The translations under genes were made by a program, and so were the position numbers. A DNA stretch of 49,177 bases from an uncultured Clostridia bacterium (lineage in GTDB: Bacteria; Bacillota; Clostridia; Christensenellales; Borkfalkiaceae), in assembly GCA_947570625.1 (NCBI GenBank), contig CANOUP010000014.1, positions 1-49,177 on the forward strand, given 5' to 3'. This document shows positions 27,801 to 35,314 of the stretch, one piece after another. Within the stretch, counting starts at the first letter, position 1. Every line of letters begins with the position of its first letter. The notes under the pieces are model-generated. The model was not told where the DNA came from, ran no database searches, and worked only from the letters and a program-made list of their open reading frames with translations.

Positions 27801-29611
27801 GCGTAATCGACCGTAACCGGCACGCCGACGGAAAGGTTTTTAAAATCTTCCGAAAGGCTGACGATTGCGTTTGCTTCGAGTTTGGCGTTCTTTATGTAAT
27901 CAATATCCGTAACCGTGCCGTCGAATTTTACGAAAACGCTGTAATTTCCGCCCGATACGAGATTTTTGACTCCCGTTATATATTCGGCTATGTCTGCATA
28001 AGTTTCGGCGGGGTTGCGGGATATGACTTCGCCGTCCTCGGAGGGAGCGGCGTCCGCTTGTATATCGAACTTTCCGCCCTCGTACGAAAGGGACGAAAGG
28101 CTCAATTTCGTAAATTCGAACTTGTTCCCCTCTTCGGTGATTTCACGGGAGAAATCGATGCGAAGGTCGATGCCTATTCCGAGATTGAGAAGGTTATCCG
28201 ATTTAACCGCTATCCACGCGGAAGTTTCGTCATAGCCGAAGCCTTCGCCGATGAGCGCGAGCAAATCTTCGAGGTTAAGCCCCGTGCCTGCCTCTCCCGA
28301 CTGCGCGGAGGGTTCTCCCTGACCAAACGTCGAATTAATCCAGTCCGAAAAATCCTTGACGGACGAAACTACTTTGTCAAGCTCCGCAGTGATTGCAAAG
28401 CCGTCGCCGTAATACGCGTCGATTTTGCCGCCGGAGTATTCGACGAACAAATCCTGCTTTCCGCTGTCCTTTGCGCCGAGCGCGAATTTAATTCCCAGCG
28501 TGGAAACGTCGAGGTTGTCGATGCTTATATAAACCTTTCCGTCATACTGCTTACCGCCGAGCGTAAGTTCCAAATCGAACTGCTGACCCTGCGCCGAAAG
28601 GGCTTTTGAAAAACCGCCCATAAGCACGTCGAGGAATTCGGGCTCGTTATCGGTGTCCTCTTCGCCGTCGAGTATTTCGCCGACGTATTTATCGAAGTAA
28701 TCGGTAAAGTACGCGTAGTGCGCGTTGTCGAAGCCTTGTTCGGTATAGTCGAAAACGGTTGTGGTTTTGGAGGTACTGCCCATCGCGATACCGCCGAGCG
28801 CCGCGGGGGCAATTTTCGCCTTCTCTTCGCAGTACGTTTCGAGAATGCGCCACTGCGCGTCGAACTTGAAGGTTATTGCTATTTTTTCGAATTCGGGATA
28901 GGTTTTAAGCCCGCCCCTCGTCTTCATACCGTACTGGTACCAGCAAGCCGCGTCGGAGTTGAGCGTCATTGTCTGCGAATACGTTCCGTCGCCGTTGTCC
29001 GTCACTTCGCCGAAGCTTTCCGTCGTTTCGGAGTTTATCGCGTAAACGGTAAGCTCGGTACTGAACTCGCCGTACTTTTTAAGATAATCGTCTTTTGAGT
29101 AATAAGCGGGCTGACCGTTGCTCCAATCGACCGTAGTAGCCGTGGAATTTTTGGAAGGCTTTGCGCCGTTTCTCATATAAGCCGAACCGCTTCCCACGAA
29201 ACAGCTCTGCGACGCGGATTTTACGAGCGCGGAATAAGAAACGTCCGAGCACACCATTATGCCCGCATTTTTACCGCTGAGCTCTGCGTTTTTATAATCC
29301 TTCCACGTCTGGGTAACCTGTTCGTAACCCGTGGACTTTGTGGAATTGTGCGCGTATGAATGATAAAACTCCGCGTTGTCCAGAACGTAAGCCATGTACG
29401 CCGTGTTTTCGAGAGGCGTATGGTCCGTGGGCTTACTGCCGTCGGTAGGAGCGGGCGCGCGGGTCGTCGACGCGTTGTCGGGCATATCGGGATTTATGTT
29501 CTTCCCGCTGCACGAAGCGCACGACGAACTGCATGCCGTCAGAGTAACGAGGCATAACGCAAATATAATTTGAAGGGCCGTCAAAGCCGTTTTTCTTATG
29601 ATTTTTTTCAT
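21809..29611 (-). CDS. Giant repetitive surface lipoprotein, 2600 aa
   Basis: Lipobox LTAC with acceptor Cys 27, then a Cys/Ser-rich linker, so it is membrane-anchored and secreted. From about residue 330 to 1700 there are repeated units of about 230 residues. Each starts with a helix-like Y-DI--YI-GV-NL segment (near 537, 771, 997, 1523) and continues with alternating hydrophobic beta-strand patterns (ISLSEDFKNLSVGVPVTV, KIYLHL, KVYCDIEETV). This part may form a lipid-binding or bridge-like beta-rich rod. Around residues 1960-2100 there are an InlB-type KTFAGWYLEPE module and BspA-like LRR (VTSVGAEAF), and near 2380-2480 two more InlB-like modules (FLGWAYD, FYGWYAKDD). No LPXTG or catalytic motif is seen. 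It is monocistronic, with a consensus promoter and its own terminator. The role of the repeats is unknown. Confidence 0.85.
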   Translation of the reverse strand: MKKIIRKTALTALQIIFALCLVTLTACSSSCASCSGKNINPDMPDNASTTRAPAPTDGSKPTDHTPLENTAYMAYVLDNAEFYHSYAHNSTKSTGYEQVTQTWKDYKNAELSGKNAGIMVCSDVSYSALVKSASQSCFVGSGSAYMRNGAKPSKNSTATTVDWSNGQPAYYSKDDYLKKYGEFSTELTVYAINSETTESFGEVTDNGDGTYSQTMTLNSDAACWYQYGMKTRGGLKTYPEFEKIAITFKFDAQWRILETYCEEKAKIAPAALGGIAMGSTSKTTTVFDYTEQGFDNAHYAYFTDYFDKYVGEILDGEEDTDNEPEFLDVLMGGFSKALSAQGQQFDLELTLGGKQYDGKVYISIDNLDVSTLGIKFALGAKDSGKQDLFVEYSGGKIDAYYGDGFAITAELDKVVSSVKDFSDWINSTFGQGEPSAQSGEAGTGLNLEDLLALIGEGFGYDETSAWIAVKSDNLLNLGIGIDLRIDFSREITEEGNKFEFTKLSLSSLSYEGGKFDIQADAAPSEDGEVISRNPAETYADIAEYITGVKNLVSGGNYSVFVKFDGTVTDIDYIKNAKLEANAIVSLSEDFKNLSVGVPVTVDYAGLTVKLNAYYTVGFNGGGYGKIYLHLTEIGGKAVDAKVYCDIEETVSAVTRLIDYFKNTPGVRTADEGGEEGASSAVAQLVNKVLSLDFGAIIKELRASSEKIEIGIGADEALGALGVDLGIDIGTVNLSLALSGSAVSLEGGAPSLGLTLGVSASASAVTVPDTENYADVTKYVNGVYNLLNSPVYRIGLTFINSGLEINASALLKAENNFGDITVYAPINVSYGGIEVSLTAHYSISLADKNYGEVYLCVETLNGNPVGARVYCDISDTVETVKEIIAMFNSAEEGGSDTSASALNSTDTVAEIIGKVVALDYTALIKQLKADKTGIDIAVDADYLLGEIGVALGNNIKLGTLAFNVTLDENEAVALVAKLPDFGVELTVCGEDRAMPTPDKTQYLDICEVLELVKRASKEALAIKNGEQVIFALDTALTVDGIKMSVAGGGQVSWKNNKLRVAFGADLSVYEGEAGETLAVNFVYDEDNRDADGNEILPLAKFTVNNLGMEIYRRDIDGLGAGLNEIIDSVKRIANAFTPSANTGAQALSAVDGREAEQSGFAKLLDMIFGEIGKFTVELVEAEEEGGLASLVITYAQSGTLKLDANGGINLDLVISDGASTEILSLSAGVRGAAEGDDKFAELNGVFENSENGYVFYSAENSGDFTKALYDYITDLFESLTVKNLLGSDTYTVNIILDGAKSGIDALGGVYVGAEARYTEDADGKKLMELDALMNINGTDVNFSAVCYDGRIYVTVYNVGGTHLSNNGVEQADGTIVYSDGLKITADSGDIYKAAEAVVKIIKNKNLSAIIDMLAPAGGTSAPSQNEGGVIPDEKTEFAVTDIINALLTLDLSFGKSEDGTLNTLTLNIDKALSQFGLGFEIGTVTVSVNPKTHDIYASAVKAEEWLSLSAKAVENEQPVTFDKEGYLDISFVSGLANDINNTLDSIESADGKPDVRLSFRGEITIPVQISGLKLSSIDFKDATVTAGLDADGDFFFTLKAQIQSAALAINATRYISVTYSDGYITFGRDVDKASAIYKVMTLDYLLDNMLVKGNDAPLRWWLDFNSTTWGIVCGALKVDISSNLTKTDEYYVFDPSQNSEEEEPAEKRFALSDYLNALIVNGMTVYGECSDFASTLGLGADDGYYGLALNSAKLLGKDFPTLYAAILRDDSIGIKGLSAYMNVANALYPKIKLTDRTYTHAPNYFKTVTSAHKDIKFDYSANSGRYTEIFGCYNTENSSTQYSKKYSDVRLTVLDGEGNVTAEKTLKYGSKIYVVEQITENADGSKNIYVDGNGNDVTSVRFTQTNDAGEETVIGYGFYLEADTVIIPYVSAPGAIEYWYNGEKCQEDGHLFAGQPLTECAKTVEGKTFAGWYLEPELISYVTSAQAGYGSYYAKFVDTVQTAENGVQYTFSRDITLAQGGSFCATGFDKESADKDYSDLNATLVIPDTFAGYPVTGIGAGAFYGKGVNFKNVLVSESVTSVGAEAFRDNKGMQTAVFLADVVTFGGSSYKNDGNRFAFLGCAREGNDNITDLCVYYNKISESTDSNWSGYQNSSNLFNDKGNNIPSGQLFEAGKWAYAEYAVSGYETLSCLRSGIVTSAQTAEELCGEILAELDALSSADGYIGQYSVNVSRGIELDGTRYPVEVVITLKDRAEWLYEITASGSFEGNEKPVTVSGEVTLYENRYFAGVGARIELRPASGLEFANLTADENGAHVFEMQAEKVNVQAEYKKKAIDRITLISEIAFMYGESSTALNEYGVAVDAAGETVLSDVGAEGYFFLGWAYDAHNNGNLVFTDGTFTAETVKSDVYYAIWAVNRDDGVTFVNNTQSGDSIASVSVAEEGKGTFYGWYAKDDTEFSGETVETPTLGNTVLRARLQYSLTVNVNGTKCRGAYIGDKKSESTFSNNNSVSETYTVYEKERIYVKNTFANKKDYYVGRINNGVKEDISGQINIKVTSGFSTKAAEISAKYNDELIGLTNEDDGSAYSYFNVDGNYTFVFAN

Positions 29612-29644
29612 GATTTACATCCTGTTTTCGGAGTTTACTCCCGT

Positions 29645-29673
29645 AGTATAGCCTATTTTATTTTTGCTGTCAA
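29645..29673 (-). promoter_or_regulatory. Consensus sigma-A promoter of the giant lipoprotein gene
   Basis: Minus strand: TTGACA (29673-29668), 17-nt spacer, TATACT (29650-29645). Start expected near 29638, leader of about 27 nt containing AGGA before the ATG at 29611. Confidence 0.88.
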
Positions 29674-29687
29674 ACGAATTGAATGTG

Positions 29688-29730
29688 TTGTAATAAAAAA
29701 ATATTACACCCGAAGTGTAAATATTACAAT
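29688..29730. promoter_or_regulatory. Cluster of TGTAATA / TATTACA dyads (operator-like)
   Basis: Four related half-sites alternate in orientation: TTGTAATA, TATTACAC, GTGTAA and TATTACAA. They make overlapping inverted repeats just upstream of the promoter of the giant lipoprotein, in the space it shares with the divergent MinD-like gene. Confidence 0.5.
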
Positions 29731-29808
29731 ATGCGACAATGGTTATCAATATTTTCGCTTTGACTATATATATAATTTATTAAAAAAACACGGAGAAAAC
29801 AAAATTTT

Positions 29809-30540
29809 ATGGCTGTCAAAATTTATATGACAAATTGCAAGGGAGGCGTTGGCGTTACCTCCTGCTGCGTGGGGCTGGGCATAGCTTTGGCAAAGCTCGG
29901 CGAGCGCACTCTCGTGCTCGACGGCGACAGGCTGTGCGCAAGCGCGCTTTACACGGGCGGGCTTGCCAATATGCAGGTTTACACCCTTGCCGACTTCGAA
30001 AAAGGCGCGTGCCGCGCCAAACAGACGCTGGTTTCGCACCCGAAAATTTCCAACCTTTCGTTTGCCGCATCGACGGGGGTTAAGGACGCGCGCTGTGCGG
30101 AGAAGGCGATAGGCGAGCTGGACGGACTTTTCGACTACATACTCTGCGACAAGACGGGCGCCGGCAAGTGCGACCGCGCGATTATCGTAACAGAGCCTTT
30201 CGCGCCTTCGGTTAAGGGCGCCGACGTAAGCAAGGCAATGCTCAACGACGGCGGCATTAAGGACGTGGGGCTTATTGTCAACAGACTCAACGGCGGGCTT
30301 ATCCTCGACGGCGAAGTGATGACGGCGCAGGAAATTTCCGCGTTGCTGCGCACACCGCTGAAAGGCGTTATTCCCGAGGACCTCTCCATCCCCCTCGGCA
30401 GGTGGAGAAAATCTACGCAGAAAGCTTTCGATTTGACGGCGTGCACGGTCACGGGCAGGCGCGAAAGCGTGTGCAACGTGATTAAAGGATACGCAGGGCT
30501 GGGCGGTTACATAAAAAGGAGGGTCAGAGAAAAAATATGA
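29809..30540 (+). CDS. MinD-like ATPase with degenerate P-loop
   Basis: 243 residues. MinD/ParA-type proteins dimerise on the membrane with ATP and position the division septum. Here the deviant Walker A reads KGGVGVTS: the signature Lys 11 is kept, but the P-loop lysine (position 16, same numbering as E. coli MinD) is valine. The Walker B region is FDYILCDKTGAG instead of the usual DSPAG. The loop VLDGDR and the conserved GLIVNRLN and LKGVIPED stretches still identify the family. The C-terminal GYIKRRVREKI could be the membrane-binding amphipathic helix. GGAG lies 12 nt before ATG. It overlaps the MinE-like gene by 4 nt, and no minC is adjacent. ATP hydrolysis is probably lost or altered. 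Confidence 0.75.
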   Translation: MAVKIYMTNCKGGVGVTSCCVGLGIALAKLGERTLVLDGDRLCASALYTGGLANMQVYTLADFEKGACRAKQTLVSHPKISNLSFAASTGVKDARCAEKAIGELDGLFDYILCDKTGAGKCDRAIIVTEPFAPSVKGADVSKAMLNDGGIKDVGLIVNRLNGGLILDGEVMTAQEISALLRTPLKGVIPEDLSIPLGRWRKSTQKAFDLTACTVTGRRESVCNVIKGYAGLGGYIKRRVREKI

Positions 30541-30749
30541 CGGACAAAATAAATTCCATACTCTCGCTCGACAGGGACGATATGTCCGACCTCGAACGCG
30601 AGCTGTTTTTGAAGGACTTTAAGCGCGTCGCCGACGAATACTTCGAGTGCGGGGGCGCCTCGCTCGAAATAACGCGCTCGGACGAAGGCTTTATAGTGTG
30701 CGTGCTTTTCTCCGCGCGCAGAATAAAGAGCATAAAAAAACCGCAGTGA
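30537..30749 (+). CDS. MinE-like small protein
   Basis: 70 residues, start codon overlapping the MinD-like stop (ATGA). The pattern LSLDRDDMSDLERELFLKD followed by ..VADEYFE...SLEIT and a terminal beta-strand FIVCVLFSA resembles the second helix and topological-specificity domain of MinE (LxxDR...LK.DilkVI.kY.e). The C-terminal IKSIKKPQ tail is basic. The N-terminal MinD-membrane part is shortened. Family assignment rests on pattern plus the gene pair, so it is moderate. The stop codon lies in the loop of a terminator hairpin. Confidence 0.6.
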   Translation: MTDKINSILSLDRDDMSDLERELFLKDFKRVADEYFECGGASLEITRSDEGFIVCVLFSARRIKSIKKPQ

Positions 30750-30758
30750 CTGCGGTTT
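30738..30758. terminator. Bidirectional terminator between minE-like and S41 protease genes
   Basis: 9-bp stem AAACCGCAG / CTGCGGTTT with loop TGA. On the minus strand it is followed by a run of T, so it best terminates the leftward S41 gene. Confidence 0.75.
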
Positions 30759-32086
30759 CATCTCTTTGATATTATTTCACAGGCGAGTTCCAGCTCGCTG
30801 TCGGGCAGTGTGCTCTGCCACTCCGCTTTCAGGGGTATACAGCCGTCGGCAACGGTTATGCCCCTGTCGTGTATGCTGGTTGTACAATCGCTCCAAAATA
30901 TTTTAGCCGTGGTAAGCTTCAAAACTTCGCCCGTCGCTTTGTTTTCGAACGGCGTCTGCATTATGCCCTTGCCGTAAGTGCGGGCGGTCTTTACCTCGCC
31001 CCCCGACTTTTTCAGATAATCGAGGTATTCCTCAGAATAGTCGGAGAGAAAAATATTTTCGTAACCGAGCGTGCCGTAACAAATCATCGCGCCCATCAGC
31101 GCTTCGGAAGCGCTTGCCGTCGAGGAGTTCGCAAGCACGTACACCTCCGTGTCCGGGGAAACTCTCTGCGCGGGGTCGGAAATCTTTGCGCAGTTATAGC
31201 GCTGTTCCTTGCCGTTCTTGTCGCGGGCGACCATGGCAAGCTTGCTTTCACCCTCCGCAAAACAGCCCGCTATCGCCTGCATAGTCCTTACATAGCCCCC
31301 TCCGTTCGTCCTTAAATCGAGCACGAGAGAGGTGCATTTTTCGGCGTTGAACTTTTCTATCAGACGGTAAAATTCTTTATCGGCGGTGCCGTAAAACTGC
31401 GAAAGTCTTATATATGCGCAACCCTGCGGAAGGCAGGGTATTTTTTCTTCGGGAGTTTCGTACATTGCAAGCCCGCCGTCCGCGGAATCGCCGAACGTCC
31501 ACGCGGTAGTCTGCGTCGCCATATAAGTATAGCTTGCGGTGTACTCTGCTTTTGCGACGGTATACTCCTTACCGCCCGACGACACGAGAGTTATCTCCTC
31601 GCCGTCGCCCGCCGACGAAACGAGCGCGGAGAAATCGGAGGCGCTTCCGAAAGGCGAAACTTCACCGCCTTTGCCCCCGCTTACAAGCCACTCGCCGGCC
31701 CTTAACCCCTGCATATATGCGGGTGAATTGCCTATAACCGAGGCGACGTATATACCTTTCCCTTCCGCGAAACCGTAGCTGAGCCCCAGTCCGCTCTTGG
31801 AGCCTTCGTTGCTCTTTTGCTCGCGTTCGTACTCTTCTTTCGTGTAATACTCCGAATATCTGTCGAGGTATTTATCGGCAATATACGACAGCCCCGAGCC
31901 CGTAAACTGCGTTTCGTCCGCGCCGAAATAGTAGTACTTGCCGACGGTATCGACAAACCATTCGTAGGAAGAAACGCTGTTGCCCCGCGATAATTTATGA
32001 GTGAAATAGCCCGCGGCAAATCCCGCGAGCGCGACGGCGAGAACAATGAGCGCAATCACCGCGCTTTTTAAAACTTTGTTTTTCAA
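30758..32086 (-). CDS. S41 (CtpA-type) carboxy-terminal processing protease
   Basis: 442 residues. An N-terminal membrane anchor (about residues 8-28) leads to an extracytoplasmic part with a helical region, a PDZ-like domain (GLGLSYGFAEGKGIYV, SPAYMQGLRAGEWLV) and the S41 catalytic domain. The probable Ser-Lys dyad is visible as NSSTASASEAL (Ser near 322) and TYGKGIMQ (Lys near 371), with the substrate-binding LVLDLRTNGGG before it. Such proteases trim or degrade cell-envelope proteins. The start is TTG, chosen because GAGG lies 6 nt upstream. It follows the PucR-type gene by 14 bp in one transcript. Confidence 0.92.
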   Translation of the reverse strand: MKNKVLKSAVIALIVLAVALAGFAAGYFTHKLSRGNSVSSYEWFVDTVGKYYYFGADETQFTGSGLSYIADKYLDRYSEYYTKEEYEREQKSNEGSKSGLGLSYGFAEGKGIYVASVIGNSPAYMQGLRAGEWLVSGGKGGEVSPFGSASDFSALVSSAGDGEEITLVSSGGKEYTVAKAEYTASYTYMATQTTAWTFGDSADGGLAMYETPEEKIPCLPQGCAYIRLSQFYGTADKEFYRLIEKFNAEKCTSLVLDLRTNGGGYVRTMQAIAGCFAEGESKLAMVARDKNGKEQRYNCAKISDPAQRVSPDTEVYVLANSSTASASEALMGAMICYGTLGYENIFLSDYSEEYLDYLKKSGGEVKTARTYGKGIMQTPFENKATGEVLKLTTAKIFWSDCTTSIHDRGITVADGCIPLKAEWQSTLPDSELELACEIISKR

Positions 32087-32100
32087 ACTGAACCTCGTTG

Positions 32101-32469
32101 TTATTTAAGCATATAAAGACTGCGCAGTATCTCGAAAGTAACCGCCATATCGAACACGCGTATATCCAGCCCCGTAACTTTGCGTATCTTGTTAAGGCGG
32201 TATATTAGCGTGTTTCTGTGCATATACAGCTTTCGGGCGGTTTCGGAAACGTTCATACCGTGTTCGAGAAAGCTGTCTACGGTGGACATTGTATCGCCGT
32301 CCTCGAAAATGCGCGCAAAATTTTTGACGTCGTAACCGGCGATAAGCCGTTCGCGCTGGGCTTTCGAAAGCTGGGAAACTATTAAAGGAAGGGGTATATT
32401 TTCGGGCGAATTTTGCGTTCGCCGGGGCATATCCCCGCCCCAATTGCTATTTTCCGTAGAATTATCCAT
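32101..32469 (-). CDS. PucR/CdaR-type helix-turn-helix regulator
   Basis: 122 residues. The C-terminal half (SFLEHGMNVSETARKLYMHRNTLIYRLNKI) is the HTH_30 DNA-binding domain of the PucR/CdaR family, and the N-terminal part is short and has no recognised sensor. GAGGG is 6 nt before the ATG. It is the first gene before the S41 protease and probably regulates it or itself. The target is inference. Confidence 0.85.
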   Translation of the reverse strand: MDNSTENSNWGGDMPRRTQNSPENIPLPLIVSQLSKAQRERLIAGYDVKNFARIFEDGDTMSTVDSFLEHGMNVSETARKLYMHRNTLIYRLNKIRKVTGLDIRVFDMAVTFEILRSLYMLK

Positions 32470-32514
32470 ATTTATCCCTCACCGCGCCTTTGCCGGAAAC
32501 GGGGCGCAAATATA

Positions 32515-32542
32515 ATTATAACACAAATAAATTCAATTTCAA
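32515..32542 (-). promoter_or_regulatory. Promoter of the PucR-type/S41 operon
   Basis: Minus strand: TTGAAA (32542-32537), 16-nt spacer, TATAAT (32520-32515), about 45 nt before the ATG at 32469. The rest of the divergent space to 32680 has no recognisable feature. Confidence 0.65.
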
Positions 32543-32680
32543 GTCTTTTACCGTATATTTTAAAGTATTACCCAACTTATGTATAAATACCGCCCGCGGG
32601 AGTAAAATATTAAAAACGGCAGACAAATACGGCACGGTCGGCAAATATTTCCTTTACTTGCAAAATTTTACGTTTTATCC

Positions 32681-32709
32681 TTGACAGATAAGGCGTTTTG
32701 TATTAGAAT
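32681..32709 (+). promoter_or_regulatory. Promoter of the Pro/Glu-rich membrane protein gene
   Basis: TTGACA, 17-nt spacer, TAGAAT. Start near 32716, leader of about 95 nt to the ATG at 32812. Confidence 0.85.
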
Positions 32710-32811
32710 GATAAAACACAAAAGTATTATTTCCCGCACCATATGCGCGGGTTAAAGCTTAAATATAATTGCTTTAACGTAAGTTTCAACGTTAAATCGG
32801 GAGATATTCAG

Positions 32812-34902
32812 ATGGAAAATTCCGAAATAAAAAAACCGAATAAGTACGCGTCGCTGGTTACATACTTAACCGCCGTCGTATGTTTGCTTCTCGGGCTGTT
32901 CCTGCCGATGTTCAACGGCAACGGAATACTTGCCCTCTGTCTGCCCGACGCGATTAACCGCGCCGCAGGTACCGACATTATAGAAACTTCGAAACTGTTC
33001 GGCATTGCCTTCAACGCCGATTTATTCGGCACGGGCGTTCAGGCGGATTTGCTGGCTTACGCCGTACTCATTTATACGGGCGTTACCGCGCTCGCCGTGC
33101 TTGCGCTCATACCCATAGGACTGACTTTCAACGGCAATACGAAAGCCCCTCTTGTGCTCGAATACATTTTTACCGTCGCGGCCGTAATCGCAACGTCGCT
33201 GTATCCCGTACTCGCGTTACAGCTTCTGCCCGAAACGCCGATAAGCTTTAATCTTATTATAGCATTCGGCGGACCGGTGCTCGCGCTCATGGTGCTGTCG
33301 TGCATTAACAAGAAGGCTTCGGGAGCTTCTAAAACCTTCCTCTTCCTTCTTTCGCTTATCGCGGTTTTCCTGCTGTTCGATATTTCGGTTATAATTCCGC
33401 AGATTGCCGGACCGCTTGAAAACGTAGGCGCATCCGCGGGAATTTTCCCCGGCATACTCAGAATATTCGACAAGAACGTTTCGGGTATCTCCTACCTCAC
33501 CCTTCTCGTTGCCGGACCGAGCGGAGCAAACTTCACGACGCTGTTCCTCTCCGCGGAAACACTGGCGCAGAAAATTACCTGTTGCGTCGCAGTATCCGCC
33601 CCGATTATAATTTTATTCAACTTCTATAAAGACGCGATAAGCCTTTCCTCGAACGCGAACAAGCCCGAACTGTTATTCAACATTGTAAGATACGCCCTAG
33701 CGCTTTTCGTATTCGTACTGCTTATCATAATGACGGCGGTCAGCAAATACGGCTTCGGACTGTTCACTATAATAATATCGGCTATTGCCCTTATCCAGCT
33801 TCTTTTCAGTATCCTTAGGTATATAAGATACATCAAGAAAGTAAAAGAGGACAAGACGGACGAAGATTTCGCAAACCAGACGATAAAGTTTGCAAAGCCC
33901 GTCAAACAGCCCAAACCCGGACCCGAATCCGACGACGTGCAGGACATACCCGAAGTTCCCTCCTTCGTAGGCGCGGAACCCATTGTATCCGAACCGATCG
34001 TCGCGGAAACCATTGAAACCAACGCGGAGCACGGGCAGACGGAACAACCCGAACAGCAGACCGAAGAACAGATTTCCTTCATCGAGCCCGCGCCCGTCAA
34101 CAAGGAAGAAGAAGTTTACGAGGAACCCGTACACGAACACCCCGGCGAAGTGCAGATGGAATTCGAGGAAGTTAAACCTCTCGATACTCCCGCCGAGGAA
34201 CCCGAAACATTCTATATTCCCGACGAAAGACCTGCAGACAATGCCGAAGGCTCCTACGATACACAGGAACCCGACGAAGCGGAAGCCGAGTTCGAGCAGT
34301 CGGAAGAATACGCGTTGCCCGTTACGGACGCCGTTCCCGTTTCATACGAAGAACAGCCCGTTTACACCGAGCCCGCGCCCGAACCCGTCGCCGAACCCGA
34401 ACAGACGGAAAAACCCGAGCCCGTACAGCCTGTTTACGAAGAAGCGCCCGTACAGCCCGTTTATTACTCCGAACCCGTTCCCGAGAAGCAGTCCGCACCC
34501 GAACCTGCACCCGAAGAAGCGCCTGTACAGAAGGTTTATTCAGAACCCGTTCCCGAAAAGCAGTCCGCGCCGGCTCCTGCTCCTGCGCCTGCCCGCGTAA
34601 ACGAAGTTCCCGTAAAAATAGAGATACAGCCCGTGCGTCCTTTCATAGACAAACGCATCTACTCCGAAATGTACGAACAGACGGACAGCTTTATGGAAAA
34701 ACTTACCGAAACGGAAAAGATAGAGTTTACGAGGACGTTCATAGAAAAAGCCAACGGCGATATAGGAAACATTCCCGAATACGTCATCGGCGGAAGCAAC
34801 AAGAAATTCTTCTCGGCGGTATTTATCTATCTCGGCAGAATACGCGGACTTATTTCCGACGGTCTGTTAAACAAAATGTTCAAAGAACTGAATATGCTTT
34901 GA
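32812..34902 (+). CDS. Membrane protein with long Pro/Glu-rich cytosolic tail, 696 aa
   Basis: Not recognised. Residues 1-340 carry about eight membrane helices. Residues about 350-610 are low-complexity and rich in Glu, Pro and Val, with near-repeats of EPVPEKQSAPEPAPEEAP. The last 85 residues are an ordered helical domain (RPFIDKRIYSEMYEQTDSF... to the end) that ends in a basic patch. The start is set at MENSEIKKPNK because GGGAG lies 8 nt before it; a longer frame from 32743 has no ribosome-binding site. Such a layout (membrane anchor, flexible linker, folded tip) fits a scaffold or division-site protein, but that is speculation. Confidence 0.7.
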   Translation: MENSEIKKPNKYASLVTYLTAVVCLLLGLFLPMFNGNGILALCLPDAINRAAGTDIIETSKLFGIAFNADLFGTGVQADLLAYAVLIYTGVTALAVLALIPIGLTFNGNTKAPLVLEYIFTVAAVIATSLYPVLALQLLPETPISFNLIIAFGGPVLALMVLSCINKKASGASKTFLFLLSLIAVFLLFDISVIIPQIAGPLENVGASAGIFPGILRIFDKNVSGISYLTLLVAGPSGANFTTLFLSAETLAQKITCCVAVSAPIIILFNFYKDAISLSSNANKPELLFNIVRYALALFVFVLLIIMTAVSKYGFGLFTIIISAIALIQLLFSILRYIRYIKKVKEDKTDEDFANQTIKFAKPVKQPKPGPESDDVQDIPEVPSFVGAEPIVSEPIVAETIETNAEHGQTEQPEQQTEEQISFIEPAPVNKEEEVYEEPVHEHPGEVQMEFEEVKPLDTPAEEPETFYIPDERPADNAEGSYDTQEPDEAEAEFEQSEEYALPVTDAVPVSYEEQPVYTEPAPEPVAEPEQTEKPEPVQPVYEEAPVQPVYYSEPVPEKQSAPEPAPEEAPVQKVYSEPVPEKQSAPAPAPAPARVNEVPVKIEIQPVRPFIDKRIYSEMYEQTDSFMEKLTETEKIEFTRTFIEKANGDIGNIPEYVIGGSNKKFFSAVFIYLGRIRGLISDGLLNKMFKELNML

Positions 34903-34910
34903 TAAAACCA

Positions 34911-34946
34911 AAAGCGCCTGAACAACCGTTCAAGCGCTTTTATTTT
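34911..34946. terminator. Bidirectional terminator
   Basis: Stem AAAGCGC / GCGCTTT with an inner TGAAC/GTTCA stem and T-rich flanks. Shared by the converging 32812 gene and the sigma-factor operon. Confidence 0.8.
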
Positions 34947-35314
34947 TTGTCTTCTCTTTTTATCGCTACCTTTATCTCCCCGCCTTCGCCCGCGCGTATT
35001 TCCTTGCAGAAGCATTTTACTATATACAGCCCCCTTCCGCTCTCGGCGAACACGTCGGGCGCCGATCGGCTTAAATCAAGCCCGACAAGGCTTTGCGCCG
35101 ATACGGTAATTTCAATCGCGTCGCCCGTAAGCGTGCCCGTAAACTCCGCTTCGTCCCCGCCGTGGCGTATGACGTTGGTTATCAGCTCGCATGACACCAG
35201 CTTACTCGCGAATATATCGTCGTCGTCCGCTCCGGAGCGGCGCAGAAAATCGGCGAAAGCTTTTAGCTCTGCGTTCATATTTTTTAAGTTGTCGACCTTA
35301 AAACTTATTTTCAA
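34940..35314 (-). CDS. RsbW/SpoIIAB-like anti-sigma kinase
   Basis: 124 residues of the GHKL ATPase fold. The N-box Asn is present in CELITNVIRHGG, and a G-box in ESGRGLYIVK. The DxGxG motif between them is not clear. Such proteins bind and inhibit SigB/SigF-type sigma factors and phosphorylate a STAS antagonist. It overlaps the sigma-factor gene by 4 nt and is last in the operon, which is unusual because the kinase normally precedes the sigma factor. Confidence 0.82.
   Translation of the reverse strand: MKISFKVDNLKNMNAELKAFADFLRRSGADDDDIFASKLVSCELITNVIRHGGDEAEFTGTLTGDAIEITVSAQSLVGLDLSRSAPDVFAESGRGLYIVKCFCKEIRAGEGGEIKVAIKREDKK

Noticed and set aside
27095-28609. 504-codon plus-strand open frame opposite the giant lipoprotein
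   Set aside because: Shadow of a long, biased minus-strand gene. Its composition is rich in Arg/Tyr/Val with no signal, domain or start site.
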